Below are positions 28,147 through 37,051 of a DNA stretch of 64,000 nt, in pieces (positions within the stretch are counted from its first letter, which is position 1; every line of letters begins with the position of its first letter). Below the pieces are notes generated by a model. The model was not told the DNA's origin. It did not search any database and saw only the letters and a program-made list of their open reading frames with translations. Source of the stretch: Cohnella panacarvi Gsoil 349 (GTDB lineage Bacteria; Bacillota; Bacilli; Paenibacillales; Paenibacillaceae); NCBI RefSeq assembly GCF_000515335.1, contig NZ_KI911563.1, positions 2,062,056 through 2,126,055 of the forward strand. The letters are read 5' to 3'. The translations under genes and the position numbers were made by a program.

Positions 28147-29197
28147 TAACGGTTATGTCGGAAGCGTGACCTCTCTCCTCCCGCTGGAGCCACTGCTCCA
28201 TCAGCTTGTCCAACCGTCGCAGCTGCTGCTCGTAGGAGAAGACGGCGGAAGTGATGACGAGCAGCTTGGCGCGGGACGTCGGGTCGCTCTCATCGCGGTC
28301 TACGATCATCTCGGACAACAACATCGACACTTCCTCGGGCGGCGCCGCGGCATGCGAGCCGGGCTTCATCTTGCCCTGCCACTTCCACATGAGCTGCTCA
28401 TGGTAACCGCACAGCGATTCGATCTGGCGATCGATGATCCGGTTCCACGCTTGAGCCGTCGAGACGCTGAAGTAAATCTCCTCTACGGCGTCGAGCAGGG
28501 AGACGCCCTTCTCCAAAGCGGCAATCATGCCTTGATAGACGATAAGCAGCCGCGCTCGCTGAAGCCGAACCTCTCGCCGCCATACCCGTTCTTCCGCGAA
28601 CAAAGCATAGAACTCCTCGAGCTTGCGCAACATTCCGCGAATCCGCTTGTATTCGTCCTGAAACACGGTTTCCTTCAGTTCATTGGAGATGGCGGTGCGA
28701 AGCAACCGGGACAACAGCGCCTCCGCTTCTTGAACCCGGTTTACGAACCGGTTGCGGTGCCTCGGCGGAGCAACCGCGACGTTGACGACGAACGCCGATA
28801 CGATGCCCGTCAGGATCGCGGCCAACCGATCGAACGCCAGCAGCCAGCTTTCTCCTTGCGCCTCCATCACGACGACTACGGTGACGAGCGTAAGGCCGAT
28901 CGCATCTTCTTTCACCCGCAGCCGCAGGCATAACAGAATGACGCCGATACAGACACCGCCGACCAATATCGGGGAATTGCCCACCGACCAGACGGCGACG
29001 ATCGCGATCGCGGCGCCCATCATATTGCCTTGCAGTTGATCGAGCAATTGCACCCACGAACGATAGATAGACGGTTGAATCGTAAAAATAGCGGCGATCG
29101 CGGCGATAAGAGGAGTGTCCAGCTTGACCAGCATCCCGACCCATAACGCTACGGCGACGGCAAGTCCGGTTTTGAGCACTCTTGCACCGATCGTCAT
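28136..29197 (-). CDS. Aromatic acid exporter family (FUSC/DUF939) membrane protein
   Basis: The 353-residue protein has an N-terminal block of about six short hydrophobic segments (about 8-145) with LDTPLIAAIAAIFTIQPSIYRSW and QGNMMGAAIA, typical of the ArAE_1/FUSC family. A C-terminal cytosolic helical domain follows. The family includes putative exporters of aromatic acids. The ATG overlaps the stop of the DNA-alkylation gene by four bases (ATGA), so the two are translationally coupled. Its own stop lies in the first unit of the 50-bp array. Confidence 0.8.
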   Translation of the reverse strand: MTIGARVLKTGLAVAVALWVGMLVKLDTPLIAAIAAIFTIQPSIYRSWVQLLDQLQGNMMGAAIAIVAVWSVGNSPILVGGVCIGVILLCLRLRVKEDAIGLTLVTVVVVMEAQGESWLLAFDRLAAILTGIVSAFVVNVAVAPPRHRNRFVNRVQEAEALLSRLLRTAISNELKETVFQDEYKRIRGMLRKLEEFYALFAEERVWRREVRLQRARLLIVYQGMIAALEKGVSLLDAVEEIYFSVSTAQAWNRIIDRQIESLCGYHEQLMWKWQGKMKPGSHAAAPPEEVSMLLSEMIVDRDESDPTSRAKLLVITSAVFSYEQQLRRLDKLMEQWLQREERGHASDITVRAE

Positions 29198-30297
29198 GGC
29201 GCCAGCTCTCCGGCGGTTAATAGCATAACCTCGGCGTCGGCCAACTCTTGCCCGTTCACGACGAGCGCAAGCTTGTGCAGCCCCGGATAATGCTTCCTCG
29301 TAGACAAGTCCGCGTACGAGAAGCTGCGCCCGCCCTCCTGCAGCGAGCCTCCGCCGACGACTTTCTCGCTAAGCTTGAACAGCTTGCGATAAGACTTTCC
29401 CGTCGTACGGACGAAATAAGCCGCCAATTCGATTCGAAGCTTGACCGGCTCGCCCTGAGGAACTCTTATCGCATAACGGAACCGAACCGAATCGCCGATC
29501 GCGACCTCGTTCGGCGTAACCGTCCAGCTCTCGACCGTTACGCCTGTCGGCGGCGCCATGCCGAACAAGGCCATGATTTCCGGATGAGCCGCTTTCAGCA
29601 GACCGCGGCAGCCGTGGCGCAGCACCCGGTCCGTGCGCTCGTTATCGCCGATCCACGCCTTCGCGATCTCGACGACGCGCTCGGGATGATCTTTGGATAT
29701 ATCGTTCAAGTTATTCGCGACGCTCCGGCGAACGTAATCCGACGAATCCGCTTTGAGCTTCTCCAAGATCGGAATAATCGGTTCCGGGTCGCGCTTTAAC
29801 GCGGGGAGCGCATCCGCCCATGGCAACCGCGGGCGGCAGCCCTCGCTGGCGAGCCGTCGCACGTGCTCGTCGGAATCGTCGGCCCATGCAAGCATTTGCG
29901 CGAGCATGCGATCTTGATTCCTCTTCACGAAAGGCCTGACCGCGAACTCCGAGGTTGACGTACTCGTGAATTTCGCCAGCGCAAGGACGGAACGCTCCCA
30001 GTCCTTTAAACCGTACACCTCCACGAAATCCGGGAAGAAAATATACGGCAGCCCTCCGCACGTGTCGTATATCGCAAGCAGAATATCAAGCGCTTTCTCG
30101 TAATCGGGCGGTAACGTCGTCCCAAGGCTTAACGTTATTCTGCGCATTCTGCCTTTGAGCTCGAGCTCGTCCCAACCTGGGCCCAACACGGCTTCGATGA
30201 ACGCTTGCTTATCGAACGAAGGATATGCGCCTTTCACCTTATCGGCGAAGGATTGTATGAATGCCTCATGATAGATCGCCTTAAGCGGCTCGGCCAC
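29194..30297 (-). CDS. DNA alkylation repair protein (AlkD-like, HEAT repeats)
   Basis: The protein of about 367 residues has an all-helical HEAT-like domain (about 1-240). It contains GGLPYIFFPDFVEVYGL, VRRLASEGCRPRLPWADALP and DYVRRSVANNLNDISKDHP, typical of the AlkD-related family. A C-terminal beta-rich domain of about 100 residues follows. Classical AlkD removes bulky or cationic alkyl bases without base flipping; whether this branch is catalytic is unclear. The GTG at 30297 is chosen over 30327 because of AAGGAGG seven bases upstream. It is coupled by ATGA overlap to the exporter gene, hinting at toxin export plus repair. Confidence 0.8.
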   Translation of the reverse strand: MAEPLKAIYHEAFIQSFADKVKGAYPSFDKQAFIEAVLGPGWDELELKGRMRRITLSLGTTLPPDYEKALDILLAIYDTCGGLPYIFFPDFVEVYGLKDWERSVLALAKFTSTSTSEFAVRPFVKRNQDRMLAQMLAWADDSDEHVRRLASEGCRPRLPWADALPALKRDPEPIIPILEKLKADSSDYVRRSVANNLNDISKDHPERVVEIAKAWIGDNERTDRVLRHGCRGLLKAAHPEIMALFGMAPPTGVTVESWTVTPNEVAIGDSVRFRYAIRVPQGEPVKLRIELAAYFVRTTGKSYRKLFKLSEKVVGGGSLQEGGRSFSYADLSTRKHYPGLHKLALVVNGQELADAEVMLLTAGELAP

Positions 30298-30439
30298 GAT
30301 CGTTCCTCCTTGATGAACCCTCATCACTTACATGGTTAATTATAGCATGTCCCGCGAACAGCTTAACTTGATCTTCCCATCCCCTCGGAACTCCCTTTAT
30401 AATGAGCTCACACCCGCATAACCGAGGAGACGTGACCCC

Positions 30440-31354
30440 TTGATTCTGTTCGTCGTGAACATGAATTCCGGCAACGGCCGAGGCGCCAAAGTATGGCGGC
30501 AAGTAGAACAGCGATTACAGGCACGGGGTACAACCTACAGGGCCGTATTATCGAGCAACGGACAAGATGCTTACGAGCGAACCGCAGCGCAATTAAGCGA
30601 CACCGAATGGAAAGCGATTGCGGTCGTCGGAGGCGACGGCACGCTGCACGGCCTTCTTCCGCTGCTCGTAGGCACCGGCATTCCGGTCGGCATCATTCCC
30701 GCCGGTTCCGGCAACGATACGTCGCGCGCTTTCCGTATTCCGCGAGATCCGATTCAGGCGCTGGACATTATCGTGTCCGGTCGGACCCGATTAACCGATG
30801 CGATCGCGTCGACTTCCGGCCTCGAGACGCAAGTCACGATAACGGCGATCGCCGTCGGAATGGACGGGGCGGTCGCGGCCGACGTGAACGGCTCGCGCTA
30901 CAAACGCTGGTGCAACAGGCTGGGCATCGGTTCCCTGGCCTATCTCATCGGATTCGTCCGCGGGCTCGCGAAGTTCTCTCCTTCCGACATGACGATAACG
31001 GTTGACGGCACCGTTCATCGGTTCCGGCGCGGATGGCTGTCCGCCGTCGCGAACATCGCTTCCTACGGAGGCGGGCTGCGCATATGCCCGGATGCGCGAT
31101 TCGACGACGGACAATTGCACGTGTGCGTCGTCCACGGCTGCAGCCTATGGCGCATCCTGTTCGTATTCCCGACGATTCTAAAAGGCGCCCACGTTAAGCT
31201 GCGTAACGTTACGCTGCTTAAGGGGCGCCAGGTGACGATCGAGCCGAGCGGACGATTCCTCGCTTACGGCGACGGAGAGCCCTCCGGAGCAACCCCGCTT
31301 CAAGCGGAGCTGCTGCCGGGTCAACTCGTCTTCTTGACGACGTTCTCCGGATAG
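30440..31354 (+). CDS. Diacylglycerol kinase family lipid kinase
   Basis: The 304-residue protein has the nucleotide loop VVGGDGTLHG (about 63-72), IPAGSGNDTSR (about 93-103), and the late GDGEPSG motif of the DagK/YegS/DgkB family. It should phosphorylate diacylglycerol or a related lipid at the membrane. TTG start with GAGGAGACG upstream. Its last 34 bases overlap the 3' end of the convergent sensor kinase gene. Confidence 0.85.
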   Translation: MILFVVNMNSGNGRGAKVWRQVEQRLQARGTTYRAVLSSNGQDAYERTAAQLSDTEWKAIAVVGGDGTLHGLLPLLVGTGIPVGIIPAGSGNDTSRAFRIPRDPIQALDIIVSGRTRLTDAIASTSGLETQVTITAIAVGMDGAVAADVNGSRYKRWCNRLGIGSLAYLIGFVRGLAKFSPSDMTITVDGTVHRFRRGWLSAVANIASYGGGLRICPDARFDDGQLHVCVVHGCSLWRILFVFPTILKGAHVKLRNVTLLKGRQVTIEPSGRFLAYGDGEPSGATPLQAELLPGQLVFLTTFSG

Positions 31355-33078
31355 CGGAACGGGAACGTGATTTCGAATACCGTTCCTTTGCCGATTTCGC
31401 TGTTGACGTTGATTTGGCCTTGATGATTATCGACGATCTTATAGCTCACCATCAGGCCGAGGCCGGTCCCCTTCTCCTTCGTCGTGTAGAAAGGCTGCCC
31501 GATCTTGGCCAGTTGGTCTTCCCCGAAGCCGGGTCCCTCGTCGCGAATGCGCACGCAGATGCTGTCGTTCTCCCGGTACAGCTTGATCCGGATCGATCCC
31601 CCGTCTATCATCGCCTCTATGGCGTTTTTGATCACGTTAATGAACACTTGCTTCACTTGATTTTCCACGCCGTAAATCCATAGCGGGTCCGTGCCGTACT
31701 CCGCCTCGATCGCGATATTGTGCAGAATGGCCTGCGTCTCGAGCAGCGTCACCGTATCGCGCATCATCACCCGCAAATCCTGATAAGAGAGATCGTATAC
31801 CTGAGGCTTGGACAGCATGAGCAGCTCGCTGACGATGTCTTCGATGCGATCCAGCTCCGAATTCATGATGTCGTAGTAGGTGCTGTTGTTTTTGCGCCCC
31901 GACGCGATGAGCTGCAGGAAACCTTTGAGAGACGTCAGCGGATTGCGGATTTCGTGCGCGATTCCCGCTGCCAATTGGCCGGCGACGTACAGCTTCTCGG
32001 AGTTGATCAGCAGCTCCTCGTTCTTCTTCCGCTCGGATATATCCCGGATGATTACCTGCACCGCGGGCTCGTTCTCGATCGTCGTTATCGTCTCTACGAT
32101 CTCGGTATGGAGCGTTTTCCCGTTCAACGTATACCACTCTTGCTCGAGCGGCTTGCCGCCTCCCGTGACAACCAGGTTATTCAGCCGTTCCTTCACCTTG
32201 ATATGGTCGCGAACCGGTAGGAACGCATAGATCGACTTGCCTACCAAGTCGTTGCTCTGGTCCGCCTCGAACATCCTCAGCCCCGCTTCGTTCACGAACG
32301 CCCAATGCCCGCCTTTGAAGATCGCGATCGTATCCAGGGAGTTCTCGACGAGCAGACGGTAACGTTCGTCCATCTGGCCTAGCCGTTTATCGATGTACCA
32401 CGTAAAATGCGTCGACAGCAAAATAAGCAAAGCTCCGATTCCGATAATAATCGCAAGAAGAGAAATGTCCGCATTAAGCTTGTCTTCCGTGTAAAACTGG
32501 GAATACTCGATTTGCATCCCCTTATTGCCGAACCATTGAACGACGATGGCGGAAGTACCAAGAATAATACTGGATAACCATTTAAGCTTCTTATTGTTGA
32601 TTTCGGATAGGAGGAATGCCACGTAAGTGCCCGAGAACAGCGCCAGCAGCGACAGAATCAAGTAGGACGGCTGGGCCGAAAGCTTCTGGATCGGTTGCCC
32701 GAAAATCGTGAAATAACTCATGAACGCGATGCCGGTCGCCAAGATCAGGCTGCCTAGCTGCAAGCGGTAAGCGACAACCCCCTGGAACGTCAGCAAGACG
32801 AAAGTCATCAACGAGAAAAAAATAATAAAAAACAGCGCGACGAGCATCGTCCAGTCAAAGTATAGCGTCTGTTCGAGCGCCAGCAGCATGACGAAGTGTT
32901 TCGCCCATATCCCGATGCCGAAAACGAACGCGCCGCCTGCCAGCCAGAACTGGCGAAATCCGCCGCTCGTACGTTTGAGATTGCCAATAAAGTTGAACAT
33001 CGTATAAGATGCGAGTATGCTGATCAACAGTGCCAGCAGCAAAAAAAAGACAGGACCGACCGCGCCTGTACCGTACAT
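31321..33078 (-). CDS. MHYT-like membrane sensor histidine kinase (KinB-type)
   Basis: The protein of about 585 residues has seven N-terminal membrane helices (about 5-235). Three MHYT-like motif positions read GIWAKHFVML, GIAFMSYFTI and AIVVQWFGNKG, all degenerate. A PAS domain (about 250-365) follows. The HisKA box is AAGIAHEIRNPLTSLKGFLQLI, and a full HATPase shows NVIKNAIEAM, DEGPGFGEDQ and GTGLGLMV. The ATG at 33078 follows GGAGTG; the frame to 33105 lacks a site. It has no partner regulator, as expected of a kinase feeding a phosphorelay such as Spo0F/Spo0A (inference). Confidence 0.85.
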   Translation of the reverse strand: MYGTGAVGPVFFLLLALLISILASYTMFNFIGNLKRTSGGFRQFWLAGGAFVFGIGIWAKHFVMLLALEQTLYFDWTMLVALFFIIFFSLMTFVLLTFQGVVAYRLQLGSLILATGIAFMSYFTIFGQPIQKLSAQPSYLILSLLALFSGTYVAFLLSEINNKKLKWLSSIILGTSAIVVQWFGNKGMQIEYSQFYTEDKLNADISLLAIIIGIGALLILLSTHFTWYIDKRLGQMDERYRLLVENSLDTIAIFKGGHWAFVNEAGLRMFEADQSNDLVGKSIYAFLPVRDHIKVKERLNNLVVTGGGKPLEQEWYTLNGKTLHTEIVETITTIENEPAVQVIIRDISERKKNEELLINSEKLYVAGQLAAGIAHEIRNPLTSLKGFLQLIASGRKNNSTYYDIMNSELDRIEDIVSELLMLSKPQVYDLSYQDLRVMMRDTVTLLETQAILHNIAIEAEYGTDPLWIYGVENQVKQVFINVIKNAIEAMIDGGSIRIKLYRENDSICVRIRDEGPGFGEDQLAKIGQPFYTTKEKGTGLGLMVSYKIVDNHQGQINVNSEIGKGTVFEITFPFRYPENVVKKTS

Positions 33079-33186
33079 AATACACTCCTTCGCCTGGCAA
33101 GACATCGTTCTCCATTATGTATTACCATTCGACGATGAGCTCCAAAATCCTTTTCCAAAAATAAGCTTATACAGGAGGGTCCTCCC

Positions 33187-33696
33187 ATGTTTAAATCCAT
33201 GTTAGGCGAATTCAGAACGTTCGCGATGCGCGGCAACGTCGTCGACTTGGCCGTCGGCGTCATTATCGGCGCGGCGTTCGGCAAAATCGTCACTTCGCTC
33301 GTCAACGACATCGTTATGCCCCCGATCGGGAAGCTGCTCGGAGGCGTCGACTTCGCGGATTTGTTCATTAACCTTGACACTAGCAAGACGTTCGAGAACG
33401 GCGTGCAGCCGAAAACGCTCGCGGAAGCCAACGAACTCGGCGCGGCCGTCATCGCCTACGGCCAGTTCATCAACGTGGTGCTCGATTTCGTCATCGTGGC
33501 TTTCTGCGTGTTCCTGCTCGTCAAATTCATTAACCGGTTGGCGCGGAAGAAAAATGCCGAGGAGCCTGCAGCCGCAGAGCCGACTACGCGGGAATGTCCG
33601 TACTGCCTGTCCGAAATCCCGATTGCGGCAAGACGGTGCTCGCATTGCACGTCCGACGTAACGGAAGACGGACAGGCTGCCGGGGCGCGCGCATAG
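33187..33696 (+). CDS. mscL: Large-conductance mechanosensitive channel with zinc-ribbon tail
   Basis: The 169-residue protein has the MscL core: an [35 protein letters not shown] amphipathic start and TM1, a loop, and TM2 [22 protein letters not shown]. The usual family length is about 135; the extra C-terminus ends in [18 protein letters not shown], a four-cysteine zinc ribbon also seen in other Firmicute MscL proteins. The channel opens on osmotic downshock. RBS CAGGAGGGTCC. A Nudix gene starts at the base after its stop. Confidence 0.93.
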   Translation: MFKSMLGEFRTFAMRGNVVDLAVGVIIGAAFGKIVTSLVNDIVMPPIGKLLGGVDFADLFINLDTSKTFENGVQPKTLAEANELGAAVIAYGQFINVVLDFVIVAFCVFLLVKFINRLARKKNAEEPAAAEPTTRECPYCLSEIPIAARRCSHCTSDVTEDGQAAGARA

Positions 33697-34329
33697 ATGA
33701 CGGGCGAAATTCTCGATATTTACGACGAGAATGACCGGTGGATCGGCACAGCCGCGCGCGAAGCTGTTCATGCGCACGGCTACTGGCACCGCACTTTTCA
33801 TTGCTGGCTGGCACGGCCGGGAGAGAACGGCGAGGCGATCGTCCTCTTCCAACAAAGATCCGCGGACAAGGACACGAATCCGAGTTGTTTCGATATTACG
33901 GTCGCGGGACATCTCGCGGCCGGAGAATCGCCGAAAGACGCCGTCAGGGAACTCGAAGAGGAGATCGGCCTTAAGGTCGGTTTCGAGCAGCTCGCGTATT
34001 TGATTACGTTCAAAGAGGATCACGAAGGCGTCCATCACGGCAAACGAATAATCGATCGGGAAATCAGCGGCGTGTTCGGGTATTTCGCCCAGTGGGAGCT
34101 CGCGCAGTTCCGGCTGCAAGAGGTAGAAGTGGCGGGCATATACGAGGCATCGGCTCGCGATCTGATCGCGCTGATGGAGGGCTCAGTGGATGAGCTTCGC
34201 GCAAGAGGCGCAGTCTCGCGCGACGGTCGGCTTAGCCCGAGCGAAACGACGGTGACCAAGGCCGCGTTCGTCCCTCGGGATTCCGGCTATTACATCGATG
34301 TGTTCAAGCGCTTGCGCGAGTTGGCTTAG
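33697..34329 (+). CDS. Nudix hydrolase
   Basis: The 210-residue protein contains a complete Nudix box, GHLAAGESPKDAVRELEEEIGL (about residues 71-92). The start DIYDENDRWIGTAAREAVHAHGYWHRTFHCWL matches the isopentenyl-diphosphate-isomerase-like/YfcD group. The substrate is a nucleoside diphosphate derivative or similar; it cannot be fixed from sequence. The ATG directly abuts the mscL stop and lacks a good ribosome site, so translation probably depends on mscL. Confidence 0.85.
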   Translation: MTGEILDIYDENDRWIGTAAREAVHAHGYWHRTFHCWLARPGENGEAIVLFQQRSADKDTNPSCFDITVAGHLAAGESPKDAVRELEEEIGLKVGFEQLAYLITFKEDHEGVHHGKRIIDREISGVFGYFAQWELAQFRLQEVEVAGIYEASARDLIALMEGSVDELRARGAVSRDGRLSPSETTVTKAAFVPRDSGYYIDVFKRLRELA

Positions 34330-34354
34330 CCGGAAGGAATGCTCCTCGTTGCAT

Positions 34355-35152
34355 CTATAGACGGATCGACTGCCATTGCAGACGGCCGTCTTTTATTTTG
34401 CCCGTTCGCCAGCTTCCGTCTACCGGGTCGCGGAATACGACCTCCAGCTTGCCGTCTCCGTCGACGTCCCATACGCGAAGCGGTCGTCCGTCTCCGAACC
34501 GGCCGTAAGCTCGGCTTTCGCCGATCGCCGACCATTCCAGCATCGTTACGGGGGAACGGTTAATCGAATCGCCCGATTGCACTTGGCCGAGCCACCAGGT
34601 ATCGTCCGATTCCCTGTATAACAGCACCTCGTTATCGGCCGAGTCGAACGGGCCGCACCAGTACGCCATCCCGTCTCGGAACCTGCCAAGCCCTTCCCAG
34701 TTCTGATACCAGCGATCGATCATCCCGTGCCAATTATAAAATTCCGTATGGCGCGGCGCCAAATCGAAATCGTTAAGCTCGGGGTTACGGTAGAGCAGCG
34801 CGGCCTGTTCATGGATGCACCCGTGGATGCCGGACGATTCGATGAACCTGCCGAGCTCGTCTGCGCTCGCGAACGACTGCGGCTCGTAGAGAATGCGGGC
34901 TTCGGCAGCCCGGTTGTAGCAGGGGGACATCCGAATCGCCTCGGGCACGCTCGCCCACGGCTCCAATAAATTCGAAGGATATCCGTTCCGGCCATACCAA
35001 GATAGCACCCTCCTGATATACCCGCGATGGAAGTTCAGGAACGCCAGTCCGTAACCGGCCGGCGGCCGGTTGATATCGATGTCGTGATGCTCGTGATGCC
35101 ATCGCTTATGCTCCTCCAGCAAATCGCTTGGGAAATTCGGGATCATCGGCAC
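34355..35152 (-). CDS. Tyrosinase-family (type 3 copper) protein with VCBS-like tail
   Basis: The 265-residue protein shows the binuclear copper pattern. The CuA region has HH.HHDID and FLNFHRGYIRRVL (about 18-50). The CuB region has HGCIHEQ (about 109-115) and RHTEFYNWHGMIDRWYQNW (about 133-151), where tyrosinases have F..HH..IDR.W..W. The tail (about 160-265) carries VWDVDGDGKLEVVFRD, an FG-GAP/VCBS-like calcium loop. No signal peptide is visible. GTG start with AAGGAG eight bases upstream. Oxidation of phenols is the family activity; the substrate and the role of the tail are unknown. Confidence 0.7.
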   Translation of the reverse strand: MPMIPNFPSDLLEEHKRWHHEHHDIDINRPPAGYGLAFLNFHRGYIRRVLSWYGRNGYPSNLLEPWASVPEAIRMSPCYNRAAEARILYEPQSFASADELGRFIESSGIHGCIHEQAALLYRNPELNDFDLAPRHTEFYNWHGMIDRWYQNWEGLGRFRDGMAYWCGPFDSADNEVLLYRESDDTWWLGQVQSGDSINRSPVTMLEWSAIGESRAYGRFGDGRPLRVWDVDGDGKLEVVFRDPVDGSWRTGKIKDGRLQWQSIRL

Positions 35153-35266
35153 GGCAACCGCTCCTTAAGACAGCATATTGCCACTAATATATGCGGCCTC
35201 TTAAAAGCCAATGATAAGAATATACGTTATAATAGATAACATTAACTTTCTTACGCGAGGTGTCCC

Positions 35267-35434
35267 ATGAAACAAAATCCGCACGCATTATCCATCTTCG
35301 GCCTGATGCTTGTCATCTTCGGTATCATCGACATACTAATGGTGAACGTTCCCGTAGGCATCGTGGTGCTGGTTCTCGGTCTCGTAATCGGATACGCGGG
35401 ACTGAACCGAGCCAAACAGGCGAAGAAGAAATAA
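35267..35434 (+). CDS. Small membrane protein (55 aa)
   Basis: Two hydrophobic segments (ALSIFGLMLVIFGIIDILM and VGIVVLVLGLVIGYAGL) and a Lys-rich tail make up this 55-residue frame. GAGGTGTCCC precedes the ATG and TATAAT lies at about 35228. I do not recognise a family. Confidence 0.6.
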   Translation: MKQNPHALSIFGLMLVIFGIIDILMVNVPVGIVVLVLGLVIGYAGLNRAKQAKKK

Positions 35435-35567
35435 CCGCAGAGCGCCCCGGGTCAGCGACCGAAATGCGACCCGAGGCCTCGAATTTGCTTCTGTAACTCG
35501 ATGCCGCCGCGCTATTTCGTGCATCCCCGTCACTTTAGAATTTCACCAAAGGTTACAACAAGCAAAC

Positions 35568-35599
35568 AAAAAAAAACCGAGAGCCGAAGCCCCCGGGCT
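35568..35599 (-). terminator. Terminator behind the FN3 surface-protein gene
   Basis: On the minus strand a stem AGCCCGGGGGC/GCTCTCGG with a TTCG loop runs into nine T. It marks the left end of the prophage-like segment. A related hairpin stands behind the endolysin gene at 37018-37043. Confidence 0.8.
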
Positions 35600-35606
35600 G
35601 ATCCTT

Positions 35607-36890
35607 TTATTCTTCAACAGCTACATCGTACTCATCCACATCGAACGATAGGATTTTATCGAAGATCACATATTCGGTGCGTGCTTTAAACGGCCCCTTG
35701 TTCCACGTCTTTGTAAATGCGAATTTAGAAGGACCTGATCCGGCGTCCTTAGCATCGTACCATGAGATGAAGGCATTTAGCTCAGCACTCGAGAGGTCAT
35801 ATTCCTTTATTTGTCCACCGGCGATATAAATCGTGAGTATTGCTCGGCCATAATCAGGTACTTCGAGTTTAGCAGAGGCTTCGTTAGATAGTTGGCTAAC
35901 TACGCCTTGATTTACGGAGATGACTACATAGTAATAAGTTATTCCCTGAACTATATCAAAATCCTCGAGAGAAGTTCCAGTTACATCACTTACAATGGTA
36001 TTATATGGGCCACCAGCAACTGTAGATCTGCTTACCTGATAATACGTCGCTTCCGTAACAGAATCCCAATGTAAATTAATTGATTGTTTTTCATTATCTC
36101 CAGTAGCAGTTAAGTTTGTAGGAGCATTCGGCGCATTTACTGTTGCTGTTGCTGAAGCTTCATTAGAAATTGGGCTAGTACCTTCATTGTTCTTACCAAC
36201 AACAACATAATAATAAGTTGTCCCATTAATTACATTGGAGTCAATATAACTAGTAGAGGTCACATTATCCGCTACAACTTCATATGGGCCTCCAGCAGTT
36301 GTGCTTCGCTGAATAGTGTAAGAACGAGCATCCGTAGAATTCCAGTTTAATGATACTAATTCGTTACCTGCTGAGGCAGATAACTCTGGGCTTATCGGCG
36401 CTACATCGCGATAAACATCCCATTCTAATACTGTTTGTGCAGCAGTATGGTTATTCCAAATCGCTACTTTCCTTACTCCCGTTAATCTCTGGGGTAACTC
36501 ATATACGCCATCGTTACTTGTGAACGTTGTTAAATTGTATTTTGCTAACTCGGTGGCGTTTGCACCATAAAATACGATTGCGAAAGATTGATTTGTATAT
36601 CCAGCAATAATAATTTTGAAACTATCAATAGATTGAACACTTGAGAAATCATAGGTAATAGTATCTTTAATGCTCGTATCGGAAACTCCCTTTGCTAAAG
36701 ATGTCCCTGTTGCGAGGTTATTATCAGTTACCGCAGTCGTAGTAGTAATATAGTTGGTATGACTCGATCCAACCTGCACTGTTTTTCCACTCAATAATGA
36801 TACTTGATTAGCACTAGCAAACGCAGGGAAAAGCGACACGCATAAAGAAACTAGCAAAAAAAACCCTAACAACCGTTTGATCTTGTTCAT
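35607..36890 (-). CDS. Secreted fibronectin type III protein of the prophage-like region
   Basis: The protein of about 427 residues has a signal peptide (LLGFFLLVSLCVSLFPAFASA), a discoidin/galactose-binding-like domain (about 27-160) and two FN3 domains (about 163-255 and 256-345). A C-terminal domain contains EYDLSSAELNAFISWYDAKDAGSGPSKFAF and YVIFDKILSFDV. That tail is one I associate with many Paenibacillus phage and surface proteins. The gene is clearly more AT-rich than its chromosomal neighbours. The ATG at 36890 follows AAAGGAG; a frame to 36938 has no site. It is likely a cell-surface or tail-fibre-like adhesin. Confidence 0.65.
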   Translation of the reverse strand: MNKIKRLLGFFLLVSLCVSLFPAFASANQVSLLSGKTVQVGSSHTNYITTTTAVTDNNLATGTSLAKGVSDTSIKDTITYDFSSVQSIDSFKIIIAGYTNQSFAIVFYGANATELAKYNLTTFTSNDGVYELPQRLTGVRKVAIWNNHTAAQTVLEWDVYRDVAPISPELSASAGNELVSLNWNSTDARSYTIQRSTTAGGPYEVVADNVTSTSYIDSNVINGTTYYYVVVGKNNEGTSPISNEASATATVNAPNAPTNLTATGDNEKQSINLHWDSVTEATYYQVSRSTVAGGPYNTIVSDVTGTSLEDFDIVQGITYYYVVISVNQGVVSQLSNEASAKLEVPDYGRAILTIYIAGGQIKEYDLSSAELNAFISWYDAKDAGSGPSKFAFTKTWNKGPFKARTEYVIFDKILSFDVDEYDVAVEE

Positions 36891-37017
36891 TAAAAATAAT
36901 CTCCTTTTCTCAAAGTAACATTTACTATACAGGTTCAAACGAGGAACTATCAGACTGAAATTCTACAATTTTATACATTATACTTGAGGGTTAAAAGGAA
37001 AATGTCGGGAAATAGCT

Positions 37018-37043
37018 AAACCCGAGAGCCGAAACCCTCGGTC
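37018..37043 (-). terminator. Hairpin behind the endolysin gene
   Basis: On the minus strand ACCGAGGG and CTCTCGGGT form a stem around TTTCGG, directly after the endolysin stop. The following T-tract is short, so it is a weak terminator. Confidence 0.5.
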
Positions 37044-37051
37044 AGTAATCC

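Noticed and set aside
35440..35606. attL copy of the tRNA-Thr 3' end
   Set aside because: No stretch matching the T-arm or acceptor end was found by eye at the left border, so tRNA integration is not proven.
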